The notes: generated by a model not told the origin, from the sequence alone. 64,000 bases of DNA from Liolophura sinensis (GCF_032854445.1 NC_088296.1:26841448-26905447); one strand, 5' to 3'; counted from the stretch's first letter, positions 1 through 12,344 are shown. A program made the numbers and translations.

Positions 1-26
1 TGGATTTCTTGTGATATAAACTTGGC

Positions 27-270
27 AGAGGCTTCCGTGGCCGAATTTTAGCGTGCTAGCGCAGCTCAGGTACACAGGAGGCTCTCGCCAATTTCGTGTC
101 TCGCTTGCCTTCCCGCGGGTCCTGCGTGGGAAGGTCACCGACAATCTGCGGATTGTCGTGGGTTTTGTCCGGTTTCCCTCGACCGTAATGCTGGCTGCCG
201 TTATAGGGTATAAGTGAATACATCACTACGGCGTAAAACACTAATCAAATAAACAGATAAATAAAGAAAC
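27..270 (+). mobile_element. tRNA-derived SINE (family A), near full length
   Basis: The copy starts with a tRNA-like head containing an A-box-like segment (cttccgtggccgaa, 31-44) and continues into the family body (ggtcaccgacaatctgcgg, then the revcomp-type 'accgtaatgctggctgccg' block). It ends in 'acggcgtaaaacactaatc' and an A/T-rich aaataaacagataaataaa tail. The best preserved head in the window is at the opposite end (63690-63728), where the box reads TGGCCGAGCGGT. The family resembles published molluscan tRNA-SINEs, but I cannot name it with confidence. Confidence 0.75.
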
Positions 271-609
271 CAAAAACCTGACAGCCGTCTTAAAAGTGAA
301 ATGTTCTTTGTTACGGCCAATTAGTTCACATTTGAGTACTACACAAAATCATCATGCCTCCAGATTATAATGTCAGCAGTACTGTAAGCGAGGCCAAATG
401 TATTTTCCTTTTCAGTGAATGTATATGTACGTATAAATTACACGGATTTTCTCCTAAAATTGGTAACATTTTTCTAGGGCTGTGTCAAGATAGCTAAAGG
501 TGTTTATGTGCATGTATAAAACATTTTAAAGCTCTGGTTTTACTTTCTCCATATACTGTAAGTCTTTTTCTATAATATTTATTGGTTGTCGTAAAGATAC
601 TTGTAGTCT
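271..609. other. no recognisable feature
   Basis: AT-rich unique-looking DNA between two SINE copies. I see no open frame with splice sites and no repeat. Confidence 0.5.
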
Positions 610-760
610 GGTAACAACTGGCAGATAGTGGTGGGTTTCTCCTGGGCTCTGCCCGGTTTACTCCCACCATAATGGTGGCCGCCGTCGTGTAAGGGAATTG
701 ATTTTGTGTACGGCATAAAACAGCGTTAAAATAAATAAATAAGTAAATAAATAAAGACAT
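610..760 (+). mobile_element. SINE family A, 5'-truncated
   Basis: Contains 'ggctctgcccggtttactcc', 'accataatggtggccgccgtcg' in two adjoining blocks and ends 'tacggcataaaacagcg' followed by an (aaat)n tail. The tRNA head is missing. Confidence 0.8.
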
Positions 761-929
761 TTGTGAGGAAGAATAAATGGCGTTATGTAGAGACATGCTC
801 CTACTGTTGGAGACATGTACACATCGTTAACATCAGAGACATTCCAGGAAAACGAATTTCGCTCATTGTCATACTTCATTAATGAATTTCTTTGTTTCTT
901 CCCTGCTGCAAAATCTGCAAATCAAGGGA

Positions 930-1005
930 AATAGAAGAATATTTCATTTATATATCTACGACAGCGGTGAACGCTATGGTGGGAGAAAACTGGACAGATC
1001 TCGGG
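930..1005 (-). mobile_element. SINE family A fragment, diverged
   Basis: Reads agaatatttcatttatata, then 'cgacagcggtgaacgctatgg', matching the reverse orientation of the family body (consensus agaatatttcacttatacga). It is strongly diverged and truncated. Confidence 0.5.
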
Positions 1006-1040
1006 AAACGAAATCAACACGTCCTCGTCATTAAAGAAGT

Positions 1041-1957
1041 CTATGGACCAGACATGATATTGGTACCACCTGAGGTGAGCAACCCTAATTGGGACTGACA
1101 TCCATTATACCGTAACTTACACGCGAGTCTATTGTTAATGGTCCAGACATGATATTTGTACCACCTGAGGTGAGCAACCCTAATTGGGACTGACATCCAT
1201 TATACCGTAACTTACACGCGAGTCTATTGTTAATGGTCCAGACATGATATTTGTACCACCTGAGGTGAGCAACCCTATCTGGGACTGACATCCATTTTTT
1301 CCGTAACTTACACGGGAGCCTGTTGTCAATGGGCCAGACATGATATTTGTACCACCTGAGGTGAGCAACCCTAATTGGGACTGACATCCATTTTACCGTA
1401 ACTTACACGGGAGTCTGTTGTCAATGGGCCAGACATGATATCTGTACCACCTGAGGTGAGCAACCCTAATTGGGACTGACATCCATTTTACCGTAACTTA
1501 CACGGTAGTCTGTTGTCAATGGGCCAGACATGATATCTGTACCACCTGAGGTGAGCAACCCTAATTGGGACTGACATCCATTATACGGTAACTTACACGG
1601 TAGTCTGTTGTCAATGGGCCAGACATGATATCTGTACCACCTGAGGTGAGCAACCCTAATTGGGACTGACATCCATTATACGGTAACTTACACGGGAGCC
1701 TGTTGTCAATGGGCCAGACATGATATCTGTACCACCTGAGGTGAACAAACCTAATTGGGGCTGACATCCATTATACGGTAACTTACACGGTAGTCTGTTG
1801 TCAATGGACCAGACATGATATCTGTACCACCTGAGGTGAACAAACCTAATTGGGGCTGACATCCATTATACGGTAACTTACACGGTAGTCTGTTGTCAAT
1901 GGACCAGACATGATATTTGTACCACCTGAGGTGAGCAACCCTAATTGGGACTGACAT
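1041..1957. repeat. minisatellite, 95-bp unit, about 9.6 copies
   Basis: The landmarks 'accacctgaggtgagcaac' and 'gggactgacatccatt' recur every 95 bp (for example at 1180, 1275, 1466, 1561, 1656 and 1751). Units differ by a few substitutions. Every unit keeps a strong splice-donor-like GAG|GTGAGC or a derivative (GAG|GTGAAC in two units). Apparent open frames on the minus strand are repeat artefacts. Confidence 0.95.
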
Positions 1958-4586
1958 GTTTATACGGCCAGTAGAGGGAAATTGAGACATCACAGCTTTT
2001 TTTGCAATTATGTCAGTTTTATCACACATTTTGATAAAATGAAAAATCACCTTAAAAGGCATCTTGCAAAAGGCATTGAGTTAATAATATAATAGTACCA
2101 ATTTAAAAGGGTGGTTTGGATTGTATAAGAAAGAAAGAAAATTTTAATAGCCGTTCACACTTTGTCTACATTTCATGTACGCTATTAGGTGAATATTCAG
2201 TTGACTTGTACATTTACATGTAAGATGTGCAAGGTGTTCAGTTTATCAACAGTTTATATGCCCAGCTGTGTACTTCTTTTATTTACACGCATTATTACCA
2301 TGAGTTAAGGTAGATTAGCTCAGGTGATTAAACCTTCATGCCATTTACTTACCTTTGATCTACAAGATTAAAACTTACAATGTCAGAGCAAACCTTTGAT
2401 CAGATTTTTTTTACTTTCCAACAAGAAAACTGGTAATTGGATGTTCCGCAAAACACTAAGATTAAGGACTAAATTCTCCCGCAATACTCTTTGCAGAGTG
2501 TAAATGTCTGCTTTGAATTTAGAGGAAAGAGAGGGAAAACACCATTATGAAGTGTATGTGAGACGAAATACTTTTTTCCAGATTCATACAACGTAGCAAA
2601 CGGCTTTAAAAACACTGGATATTTACGTGGCCTTTTGTGACCATATTGTGAACAGTGACGTCACATAAGGTTTTTGCCGCTTGATAAATGCAGTCTGCTA
2701 AACAACAATAATAAATGCACAGACATACTTGTATAGAGCCATAGATGCACTAACACAAAAGACCCTAAGTAACTTATTTCTTAATGGGCGTATCATTCGT
2801 GGATAAAGACACATGTATGTGGAATTGAAGTAACCAGGTATCATTTGTTGTTTTGATGACAACTCTAAATCCTTGGTATCACCGGAAGATTAGGTTCGTG
2901 TAACATTCTGTAACAAGCGCTGGAGTTCAAGGAACTGATCTTACACGCGAACAAATATCACAAAATGTATCATGACTGCTAACTGAGTAACATTTTCACC
3001 ATGACGAAGACTTGACTGCACTATCTAAAGGTGCTTGTGATTAACCTGTAACTATCACTTGCAGATTTTCTAGGGATACGCCCACCACTTCCAGGGCTTT
3101 CAACCCAAAACCCTAACAAGCTCTTAAGAGATGAAATTTTGCGCGTATTCACCCCCAACAGTAAAGCAGACAAAGATGTTTCAAGGATTATCATGCAGAT
3201 GCAGTTGTTCTCTAATGGACGAAAACTATCCAGCCTCCTATCCAGTTTATTTAGCTAAAACAGCAATCCCACCACGCGACCAAAGAATCTTTGCCCTAAA
3301 TAACACGGCCCTTCATGCTACAGCCGTGCATCGGAACCTCTAGGTTGTACACCAACAGGAGTCTTCCGCCAGAAAAAGCGGCGTTAAGCCATAACCAATC
3401 ATTTATTCCCCCAGAAGTAATGCAGGGGACGAACAGAAACTGATTGGAGAAGTAAGAAGAAAACGTACAATGAAAAGTCTTCTTATAAAGTATGTTCTCC
3501 TTCTAAATCAAAAAGTGCTACGCTTGACAGATTTAACATGAAGTTTCAAACTTACATAAACAATTATGTTTCAGAGTGAGTTAGATGAATCAATTTATTC
3601 GAATGAGAATTCGTTTTTCGGGTGAGAGGAGCTTGGCCTTACAACAAACCAATGACTGCTAATACCCAGGGTTCCGTAATTAAAGCCACCATGCAATTAG
3701 GACATCCAGTTATGGAGCGAGATGTTGATTAAACATCCATGGCTCCCGCTGACAGATAAATGTGAGCATGAATATCCCTCTGAAAGAATCAAACGTCTTG
3801 CAGTTTCCTGTGGTGAAAGGACCCTTACTGTTATCTGCCCACCCTGAATGGTACCAATAAGTGAAAATTTGGGCTTTGGCCCATGAATTACATGAATTAG
3901 TTATCTACAAGCCATTTGTATATATCTGATTTCCCAAGGAACACCTGCACGCTTCTGTTACTGAGAAATAAACACGTCCCACTATTTACTGGTAGGCCTA
4001 CATAAGCAAACAATCAACAATACGTGATCGGGATCACGCACGCAATCCTGACCCTGTGAAAGTGAGGACTTGCTGGGGTATCGTTATACACCGTTATAAT
4101 TAATGTACGAATCACACTCAGGTGATCTTTACCTGAGCTGGCCTACTTTTCCTCATAACCCAGAAATATCTTAATGACGTTATGTCCAAACATACGCACG
4201 CGCACTGCGTTTTGGGCGCGCACATCAAGCGGACCGCATAACTAGGTCACCTCGTCTTTATGTATCAGTAACTGACAGATCTGGCTTTAGGCTTCTGTAT
4301 ACACAGGCTCAGCATATTTAGAATTCAGTGCCTTGATTAAACATTGTGAAATCCACGTCTCGTGACCCCAGAACGGCAGCACGTGATAATGAGTCAGGCA
4401 CTGTTTTACAGCTGGGTTTGCGGTTGTCGTTAAACAGCCTAGTCCACGGAAATACTCTCACCCTGCCTGATTTGTGGCTGTGAAGAAGAACTTAATACGG
4501 CCTGGGCTACAACATCAAGTAAAGGTGAGCTATACCCAGAACTACAGTGCGTGTATTTTATTTCAGTGCTCCCCGGTGAGATGCGA
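1958..4586. other. gene-poor interval, nothing recognised
   Basis: About 2.6 kb of AT-rich DNA. I find no open frame with plausible splice context and no tandem repeat. Around 3370-3400, 'gcggcgttaagccataacc' resembles the 3' end of common molluscan SINEs, but it is too short to call. Confidence 0.4.
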
Positions 4587-4800
4587 TTTATTTGTTTATT
4601 TCATTGGTGTTTTACGCCGTACTCAAGAATATTTCACTTATACGACGGCGGCCAGCATTATGGTGGGAGGAAACCGGGCAGAGCCAGTGGGAAACCCACG
4701 ACCATCCGCAGGTTGCTCCAGACCTTCGACCTACGGCCGGAGAGGAAGCCAGCATAAGCAGGACTTGAACTCACAGCGACCGCATTGGTGGATGAGATAC
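4587..4800 (-). mobile_element. SINE family A, well preserved body
   Basis: Reads from the tail inward: 'tgttttacgccgtactcaag', 'cacttatacgacggcggcca', 'gcattatggtgggaggaaac', 'cgaccatccgcaggttgctc', 'gaggaagccagcataagcag', 'gacttgaactcacagcgacc'. The last block holds the B-box-like sequence (revcomp ggtcgctgtgagttcaagtc). This is one of the best copies in the window. Confidence 0.9.
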
Positions 4801-4984
4801 GACAAGCTTGTCATATGTATTTACCATGCCTTGTAGGGCTGTTCATTATACGTGCTATACACGTACGTTCTTTTCTCTTAAGTCAGAAATGTCAAAGTTA
4901 GGTCACGGTCGAAAACACACAACGCCAACAATAAACTCAGCATTCAAGTTGAAGACAAGTTGGTATTCTTGCTGGTTCAGCCGT

Positions 4985-5110
4985 TAAAATGAGTCACTCG
5001 CGCGCAGATGCTAGGATTCAGGCGCATGGGGCCGCGTGTTCGAATCCAGCTATGTCACCAGTGTGACTGTCAGGCTTTTCTGTCATGATGTTTGTCATGT
5101 ACACGGCGAC
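4985..5110 (+). mobile_element. tRNA-like SINE remnant (other family)
   Basis: Contains a tRNA B-box-like segment (gtgttcgaatccagc, near 5036-5050) preceded by 'gagtcactcgcgcgcagatg'. It cannot fold into a normal tRNA by eye and has no recognisable acceptor stem, so I call it a SINE head rather than a tRNA gene. Confidence 0.3.
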
Positions 5111-5384
5111 CTGCGGTGATCTCTGTTGTGTTTTGTTAGGTTACTTCATCCATTATCCTGACGGATTTTTCTTTGGACACCACGTAAAGCAAAAGGCATT
5201 TTATAATAATACTGGTGAATCACGATGACTCAGCCCTGATCTGATCTCCCCTCGCCTTATGCACCTGTCCAACTATACACCAGGCCGGCATCATACTTTG
5301 TGGTGACAAAACTGTAGTAACTCCCGTTAGCTTGTTAACAACGTATATGACAACAGCCCCGACTATATTCAAAATAAATATGTC
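5111..5384. other. no recognisable feature
   Basis: Unique-looking sequence leading into the 55-bp minisatellite. Confidence 0.4.
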
Positions 5385-5752
5385 AACAAACCGGAAAATG
5401 AACAACAACAGCCTCCACCACATCACCTATAAATAAACCAATGAACCGGAATATAAACAACAACAGCCCCCACTACATCACCTATAAATAAACCAATGAA
5501 CTGGAAAATAAACAACAACAGCCACCACCACATCACCTATAAATATACCAATGAACCGGAAAATAAACAACAACAGCCTCAACCACATCACCTATAAATA
5601 AACCAATGAACCGGAAAATAAACAACAACAGCCTCCACCACATCACCTGTAAATAAACCAATGAGCTGGTAAGTAAACAACAACAGCCTCCACCACATCA
5701 CCTGTAAATAAACCAATGAGCTGGTAAGTAAACAACAACAGCCTCAACCCCA
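5385..5752. repeat. minisatellite, 55-bp unit, about 6.7 copies
   Basis: 'aacaacaacagcctccacc' followed by 'acatcacctataaataaacc' and 'aatgaaccggaaaata' recurs with a 55-bp step (for example 5401, 5456). Unit-to-unit changes are point substitutions. Confidence 0.95.
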
Positions 5753-6326
5753 ATTCCAAATAAACTTATTAACAAACTGATAGATAATTAACTAAGTAAA
5801 TAACTAAAAAATATGTAAATTCTGTTAACACGCAGGCTGTGGGTTTATCCGCCTGTGCACACATAAAACACACGTTGACCTCATCTTTATGGCCTTAGAT
5901 GTTAACTACTGAAGTAACTTAATTTTGGGAATGGTGCATTTTAGAGGTAAATGAATGACATATCATTTTACTTTTGGTGCTGAAACTATTTTCCAGTAAC
6001 TATGATGTCATCCTACATTCGGGCCATCGTATTGTGATCAAGGGAACACTTAGAGTCCGCTAAAATGTAGGTGTTTATTCCACAAGACAGCAACATGCAT
6101 ATATACATTATAGTTGGTACACAGCAAGGATACAGAAAAGGTTGAAGTGGTATGAGTATGATTTAGCTGGGTGAGGTTTCATGTCTCGTGTCTTAAGCAT
6201 GATGCTTCAGTGAGAGCAGCACCTTGGTGGCATGAACTAGCCCTGACACAACAAGGTACAAAATAGGTAAACACACCGAATGACTCCTCATCGTCATATG
6301 AATAAAAAAATGTTTTGTTTTCGCAG
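5753..6326. other. presumed upstream intron or 5' region of the TM2 gene
   Basis: No repeats or open frames recognised. It ends in a pyrimidine-rich tract 'tgttttgttttcgcag' (6311-6326), a good splice acceptor, so at least one untranslated 5' exon of the TM2 gene probably lies upstream; I cannot locate it. Confidence 0.4.
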
Positions 6327-6339
6327 GCAAACTATAGCA

Positions 6340-9300
6340 ATGGGAAAGGGACGTGGCCGCGGTGAGGGAACCAGCAAACCAGGAGCCGTCCTGAGTCGGG
6401 AAAGTTCGGCAAACGTCGTCGGCAGCCCGAACGTGCGCATAACATTTCAAAATGCCATCAAGGAGAAATCCATCGTGGAGACTTACATCCTGGCCCTTGC
6501 TCTCGGACTCTTTGGAGCGCATCATTTCTACCTTGGTCGCACAGGATTTGGCTTGGCCTATTTCTTCACGTTTGGATTACTGGGTATCGGGTATGTGGCC
6601 GATCTGTTTCGTATCCCGTGCCTCGTGGCCGACACAAACAGGAAGTTACGTGAGCCATCGACTCGGCATGAGAAATCCGTGATTGACGCATACCTTCTCT
6701 GGTTTCCATGTGGATTTTTCGGTAAGACCATTAAACTGATAAATTATTTGAACAAAAATGTCGGGTTTTCAACGTCATTTTCTTTCCAAGATAACGTTGT
6801 TTTTTCTGTGCTCAGCATTCTCTTTTTATTTCCGTCCTATGTGTGCTTGTTCCCACCTGCTCGGTTTCCTCTCTTCGTCCTATGTGTGATTGTTCCCACC
6901 TGCGCGGTTTCCTCTCTTCGCCCTATGTGTGCTTGTTCCCACCTGCACGGTTTCCTCTCTTCGCCCTATGTGTACTTGTTCCCACCTGCACGGTTTCGCC
7001 TCTTCGTCCTATGTGTGCTTGTTCCCACCTGCTCGGTTTCCTCTCTTCGACTTTGTGCGATTGTTCCTACCTGCACGGTTTCCTCTCTTCTCAGCCTGAC
7101 TTCGACTCAGCTTATTGTGTTTTTTTTCCTGCACTCAGTGTGATTGTGTTCTCTTTAACATGGTATCTGATATGTTTAGCGTGGTATCTGACATGTCTAT
7201 CATGGTACCTGACATGTTTAGCGTGATATCTGACATGTTTAGCATGGCATCGGATAAATTTAGCGTGGTTTCTGACATGTTTAGCCTGGTATCTGAAATG
7301 TTTAACATGGTATCTGGCATGTTTAACATGGCATCTGACATGTTTAGCGTGGTTTCTGACATTCTTTAGCATGGTATTTGACATGTTTAGCCTGGTATCT
7401 GACATGTTTTACTTGGTATCTGAAGTGTGTAGCGTGGTATCTGATATATTTAGCGTGGTATCTGGCATGTTTAGCGTTGTTTCTGACATTGTTTAGCATT
7501 GTTTTTGACATTGTTTAGCATGGAATCTGCATGTTTAGCGTCATTTCAGACATGTTTAGCATGTTATCTGGCATATTTAGCCGAGTATCTGACATGTTTA
7601 GCATAGTATCTGACATGGTTAGGGTGGTGTCTGGCATGTTTTGCCTTCTTTCTGACATGTTTAGCATGGTATCTGACAGGTTTAGCATGGTGTCTGACAT
7701 GTTTAGCGCGGTATCTGACATGTTTAACATGGTATCTGACATGTTCAGCCTTGTATCTGATATGTTTAACATGGTATCTGACATGTTTAGCCTGGTTTCT
7801 GACGTGTTTAGCGTGGTTTCTAAAATGTTTAGCGTGGAGTCTGACATGTTTAGCGTTGTTTTTGACATTGTTTAGCATGGAATCTGACATGTTTAGGGTA
7901 ATTTCTGACATGTTTAGCATGTTATCTGGCATATTTAGAAGGGGTATCTGACATGTTTAGCATAGTATCTGGCATGGTTAAGGTGGTATCTGGCATGTTT
8001 AGCGTGGTATCTGGCATGTTTTGCCTTCTTTCTGACATGTTTGGTTTGGTATCTGACAGGTTTAGCATGGTATCTGACATGTTTCGCGTGGTTTCTGACA
8101 TTGTTTAACATGGTATCTGACATGTTTAGCGTGGTATCCGACATGATGAGAATGGTATCTGACATGATCAGCCTAATATCTGACCACGTGGTATCTGATG
8201 TGTTTGGCGTAGTATCTGGCATGTTTAGCGCGGTTTCTGACATTGTTTATCATGGAACCTGACATGTTTAACATGGTATCTTACATGATAAGCATGGTAT
8301 CTGACATATTTAGCATGATGTTTAGCGTGGTATCTGGCATGTTTAGCCATAGTATCTGACATGTTTAGCGTGATATCTGACATGTTTAGCGTGGTATGCG
8401 ATATGTTTGACATGGTATCTAACATGTTTAGCTTGATATTTGACATGTTTAGCATGGTATCTGACATGTCTAGCGTGGTATCTGACATGTTTAGCGTGGT
8501 ACCTGACATATTTTACGTTTTTTCTGACATTGTTTAGCATGGTAGCTGACATGTATAGCATGGTATCTGACATGTTTAGCGTGGTTTCTGACATGTTTAG
8601 CGTGGTACCTGTCATGTTTAGTGTGGTATCTGACATGTTTAACATGGTATCTGACATGTTTAGCGTGGTTTCTGGCATGTTTAGGTTGGTATCTGACATG
8701 ATGAGCACGGTATCTGATCTGACATGATTAGCATGGTTTCTTACATATTTAGCGTGATATCTGACATGTTTATCATGGAATCTGACATTGACTGGGATGG
8801 TATCTGGCATGTTTAGCGTGATATCTGGCATGTTTAGCCTGGTTTCTGCCATGTTTAGCCTGGTATCTGATATGTTTTCCATGGCATCTAATATGTTCAG
8901 CGTGGTATTTTATATGTTAAGCATGGTATCTGACATGTTTAGCATGGTATCTGACATGTTTAGTGTGTTATTTGACCTGGGAAGCGTGGCATCTAACGTG
9001 TTTGGCGTGCTATCTTACATGTTTAGCGTGGTATCTGACATGTTTAGCGCGGCTTTTGAGATGTTTAGCATGGCCTGTGACATGCTTAGCGTGGTTTGTG
9101 AGATGTTTTTCATGGCATCTTACATGTCTAGGTTGGTTTCTGACATTCTCAGCTTTGTTTTCTCCATCTGTAGAGCGGATGGCCATCAAACATACGGAGA
9201 TAAAACATTTTTGCCAACGAAAAGAAACAAATTACTAGAGGCTAAGAAAAAAATCAGTGTTTCTCCAACTGACTAAATAGATAGATCTATAAATAAATGA

Positions 9301-10893
9301 ATAAATGATTAAAGAAATCGGCATTTATTCGTCGGTCCATGTGTTTACAGGATTCCATCATTTCTACCTGAGGAATTACGGACTGGGCCTGCTCTACGTG
9401 TTCACCTTCGGTGTATTCGGGATTGGCTGGCTTATCGATGCCGTTCGTATTCCCTTCATGGTGGACGAATTCAATGACCGAGTCAAATCGAACGATTTGA
9501 GCCTTCACACAAAAAACAGCTTCGATGGCTACCTGTTCGCGTTGTCTCCCCTTGGCATCCTAGGGGGCCATCACTACTACTTGAACCGGCCAGTTTGGGG
9601 CATTCTCTACTCGTTCACGTTTGGTTTGATGGGCGTTGGTTGGGTGTTTGACTGGTTCCGCATACCGTTCTTGGTGCGACGTGCAAACGAGCCTCTACAG
9701 CCTACCTTGACGAGTTCGGATGTGGTCAAAAATGGCGACAAGAAATACCTGGACGACGCTTACATTCTGCTGTTCCCCTTCGGTTTCACGGGCTTACACC
9801 ACTTCTACTTGAGGCGCCATGGTTGGGGGGCTCTCTACTTCTTTACATTTGGAGTCCTTGGGATCGGGTACCTGATAGATTATTTCCGGCTGCCCTGTCT
9901 AGTCAGCGAGTACAATAGGGCTCGAGATGAAAACCGCAGAATCGCCACGAACTTCTTGTCATCGCAGCAACCAGGGGGCGCTTCTGTGATAACCGTGACG
10001 TCGACTTCCATCATGCCTCAGGGCGGTATTTCCGGTTCCGTTATGCAACCTCCACCACAGGTGTGGAGCCCGGGGGCGTTCACCAACTACCCTCCACAAC
10101 AGTACCCGGGTAAGGCAGCATTTATATGCCACAAGTATATTTTAACCATAGAGTTCCCGGAAAAAATGATCTCGTACAAAGTATTGCCGTATTACATGCA
10201 TTTAAAGGTCTTTTAAACCGATAGTTTCCTTCACAAACATGCACAATGACATCTCTCCAGTTACAATACATTTAAACCAAGTCTATGTGGTATATACTGG
10301 GCTGAAAACAACGGTATATAAGACGTAAAACGAGCAAGTTTCCACACTGACAGAAATGCTATGATTTTTTTTTCACATCTAGGTCACTTTTCTACTTGAT
10401 TTTTGGACAAAGCAGCAGTGTCTCCTGATGTATCTAAAGAAATTCATTATAGATATTTATAGACGGTCATTCTATTCAGCTTAAAGTTTAACCGGACAAA
10501 CACTTCTGTATTTGGGAATTTCCTTTGCTCTAATCTATAAATTTCCCCTTCCGCCATAGAGAAATAGAGAAGAGCTGATGTTTCGTTTTCGTATCCAGAG
10601 CACATTGCCAAATTTCATCCTCTACATTCTCTTTCATGGCAGAAAAATTGAGTTTTCTTTAAATAAATAAAGCAATTAATGGCTGAAAGGACAATGATTT
10701 CAACTTAATTTCTTCTGTAGGAGCCATTTACCCAGTTTTGCCCGGTCCGACATCTCCGGAACAGCCGCCATCTTACGTAGAGGCCATGGGAAGGGGAAGT
10801 GCACCTTACCCGGCTGCCATGCCAACACCGCAAAGCCCGCCGCGATACGGAAGCACAGATCAAAGTGACACGACACAAAAGAGCAAGATATAG
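6340..10893 (+). CDS. four-TM2-domain membrane protein with PPxY tail (3 coding exons)
   Basis: Exons 6340-6721, 9351-10109 and 10721-10893 join in phase (1314 nt, 437 aa). Splice sites are ...TTCG|GTAAGA, tttacag|GATTCC, CCGG|GTAAGG and ttctgtag|GAGCC, both introns in phase 1. The N-terminus is basic and Gly/Arg-rich (MGKGRGRGEG). Four TM2 domains follow at about residues 48-98, 116-166, 187-238 and 264-314. Each has the family core G-x-x-G-x-H-[HY]-[FY]-Y-L, an aromatic FTFG stretch and a D-x-x-R-[IL]-P segment resembling the DRF-type motif between paired helices. About eight membrane helices are therefore expected. Intron 1 splits domain 2. The tail (315-437) is Pro/Gln/Ser-rich with a PPSY motif (396-399) that could bind WW-domain proteins. 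Known TM2 proteins (TM2D1-3 type) carry one domain. Function is not known. The start is chosen because an acceptor (6326) lies 14 bases upstream; the frame is also open to 6280. Confidence 0.85.
6835..7090. repeat. minisatellite, 43-bp unit, about 6 copies
   Basis: 'tcctatgtgtgcttgttccc' then 'acctgctcggtttcctctct' and 'tcg' repeats every 43 bp inside intron 1 of the TM2 gene. The last copies are slightly shortened. Confidence 0.9.
7150..9165. repeat. minisatellite, 21-bp unit, about 95 copies
   Basis: The core 'gtggtatctgacatgtttagc' minus its last base recurs with frequent single-base variation and occasional 1-2 base indels. Because 21 is a multiple of three, long but meaningless frames run across it on both strands (for example 8343-8882 minus and 8788-9276 plus). 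Confidence 0.95.
10110..10720 (+). other. intron 2 of the TM2 gene
   Basis: Bounded by GTAAGG (10110) and ttcttctgtag (10720). No repeats seen in it. Confidence 0.8.
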
Positions 10894-12027
10894 ACAATGG
10901 CGATGAGAGCATTATGAAGACAACAACATGAAGAATGTTTTGTGAAAAGAACTTCAAATGTATCCTGTGAAAACTCTATTGTTATGGATAGGCATAAATT
11001 GTTCATAAATTTAAGGTGATTGCTACCTCAGCTCTTGAATAGTTTCTTACATCGCGATACTGTTCAAAAACAAATGAAGTTAACGCACACTTGGGACCTG
11101 CCCTTAACTTTCAAAGCCAATGACCAATGTCTTTTGATATTTTTTAGATCTTTAAAGTTAGTCTGTGTTATTTAATCGAAGGCAAGGTTTATTTTAAATA
11201 TTTGAGCTACGTGTACATCGTGGGTGGTTTTGAATGGTTTTAACAATAGTTGATTCGTTTAAGCAAGAGCAAGAGTAAGAGTAAGTTTAACTTGTTTAAG
11301 CTTGGAAGATCGTAAAATTACATTTTATCTCCACAGAAAGTAAAACAATGTCAAAGTGTTAATGGAATTCTGTAACGTGAGTTGCTGTGCACATGTTATC
11401 GTGGTACGCCCACCGTCATCTAAACAACTGTATCTGGCTTCGCGCTAATACATATTAATACAGCTGGCATCAGTTCCACACGTGTAAAAGAAAAAGCAAA
11501 AAATTTTCCATTGCCAAAGGACTTGAGCCTTTCCCTGTAGGGCTCCTGCATGACGCTCACGCGACTACATTTAGCCGTAGCTTTTCAGGATAGGCTGATA
11601 GAGTGCTGAATTTCAGACACCGATGTGGCAAACAGAGTAAACTTAAACGGATTTAGTGCTGAGTCGGGCAGATTTAATGCTGAGTCAGGCAGATGTAGTG
11701 CCGAGTCTTTCACATCTAGTACTTAGCCTGGCACATTTAGTGCTGACTCAAATGGACTCACTCCTAAATTAATCACGATACTTTTTTTTTAAGTGGATGT
11801 TTCCAATTTTAAATCAAATTTCGTCAGTGAATCAACAGAACAGCTTTGGTTTATGCTGAAGACATCTATATGTGGAGTACGAAGACGTGTGAGTATGTCA
11901 TTATACGGCTGTTTCTGTGATAGTTTCACAACCACCTCTATAATAATCCCTTATAACCTTACTATAAACACGCTTCTGGACTTCAGATGTACTTATAGCG
12001 GTGTTGTCTTGATGAAGATGCTTAAAT
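10894..12027. other. 3' flank of the TM2 gene
   Basis: Probably begins with the 3'-UTR. No AATAAA close to the stop was found. It contains the short repeat at 11640-11762, annotated separately. Confidence 0.4.
11640..11762. repeat. degenerate ~21-bp tandem repeat, 5-6 copies
   Basis: 'ggcagatttagtgctgagtc' and variants (tttaatgctgagtcaggcag, tgtagtgccgagtc, catttagtgctgactc) follow one another. Confidence 0.7.
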
Positions 12028-12178
12028 CCCATGTCGCACGTGGGAAGGTCTGCCAGCAACCTGCGGATGGTCGTGGGCTCTACACGGTTTCCACCCACCT
12101 TAATGCTGGTGGCCGTCGTATAAGAGAAATATTTTTGAGTGCGCGTCACACACCAGTCAAAAAATGAATGAATTAATT
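12028..12178 (+). mobile_element. SINE family A, 5'-truncated
   Basis: 'gggaaggtctgccagcaacc', 'tgcggatggtcgtgggctct', 'cttaatgctggtggccgtcg', then 'tataagagaaatatttttga' and a short A/T tail. Confidence 0.85.
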
Positions 12179-12344
12179 CAATCCCATGTAATTTGATCTG
12201 AATTTTTGTGTTGCGAATGTCGTATTGTAAATCTACCATAAATCATCTGTGATACCTAAAATAGGCAATAACAACTTATCAACATTTTACTTTTATTACA
12301 CGAGTGACCGTTTGATACAGACTTTTAGATTCATTTGTGAGGAG

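Larger units (their letters stand above)
6722..9350 (+). other. intron 1 of the TM2 gene
   Basis: Bounded by GTAAGA (6722) and tttacag (9350). The exon edges give G|GA = Gly, restoring the TM2 core (F-F-G-F-H-H-F-Y-L) across the junction. Almost all of the intron is two unrelated minisatellites. Confidence 0.85.

Noticed and set aside
5030-5050. Possible tRNA gene from the B-box 'gtgttcgaatccagc'
   Set aside because: No matching acceptor stem or anticodon arm could be folded by eye; this is more likely a tRNA-derived SINE remnant. The same applies to 19585-19600, 34075-34095 and 34140-34155.
6193-6525. Minus-strand 110-codon frame over the first TM2 exon
   Set aside because: It is antisense shadow of the plus-strand TM2 coding exon.
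7115-9276. Many Met/Ser/Asp-rich frames on both strands
   Set aside because: They lie within intron 1 of the TM2 gene and are the 21-bp minisatellite read in different frames.
11901-12239. 112-codon minus-strand frame
   Set aside because: It is mostly antisense translation of a SINE family A copy.
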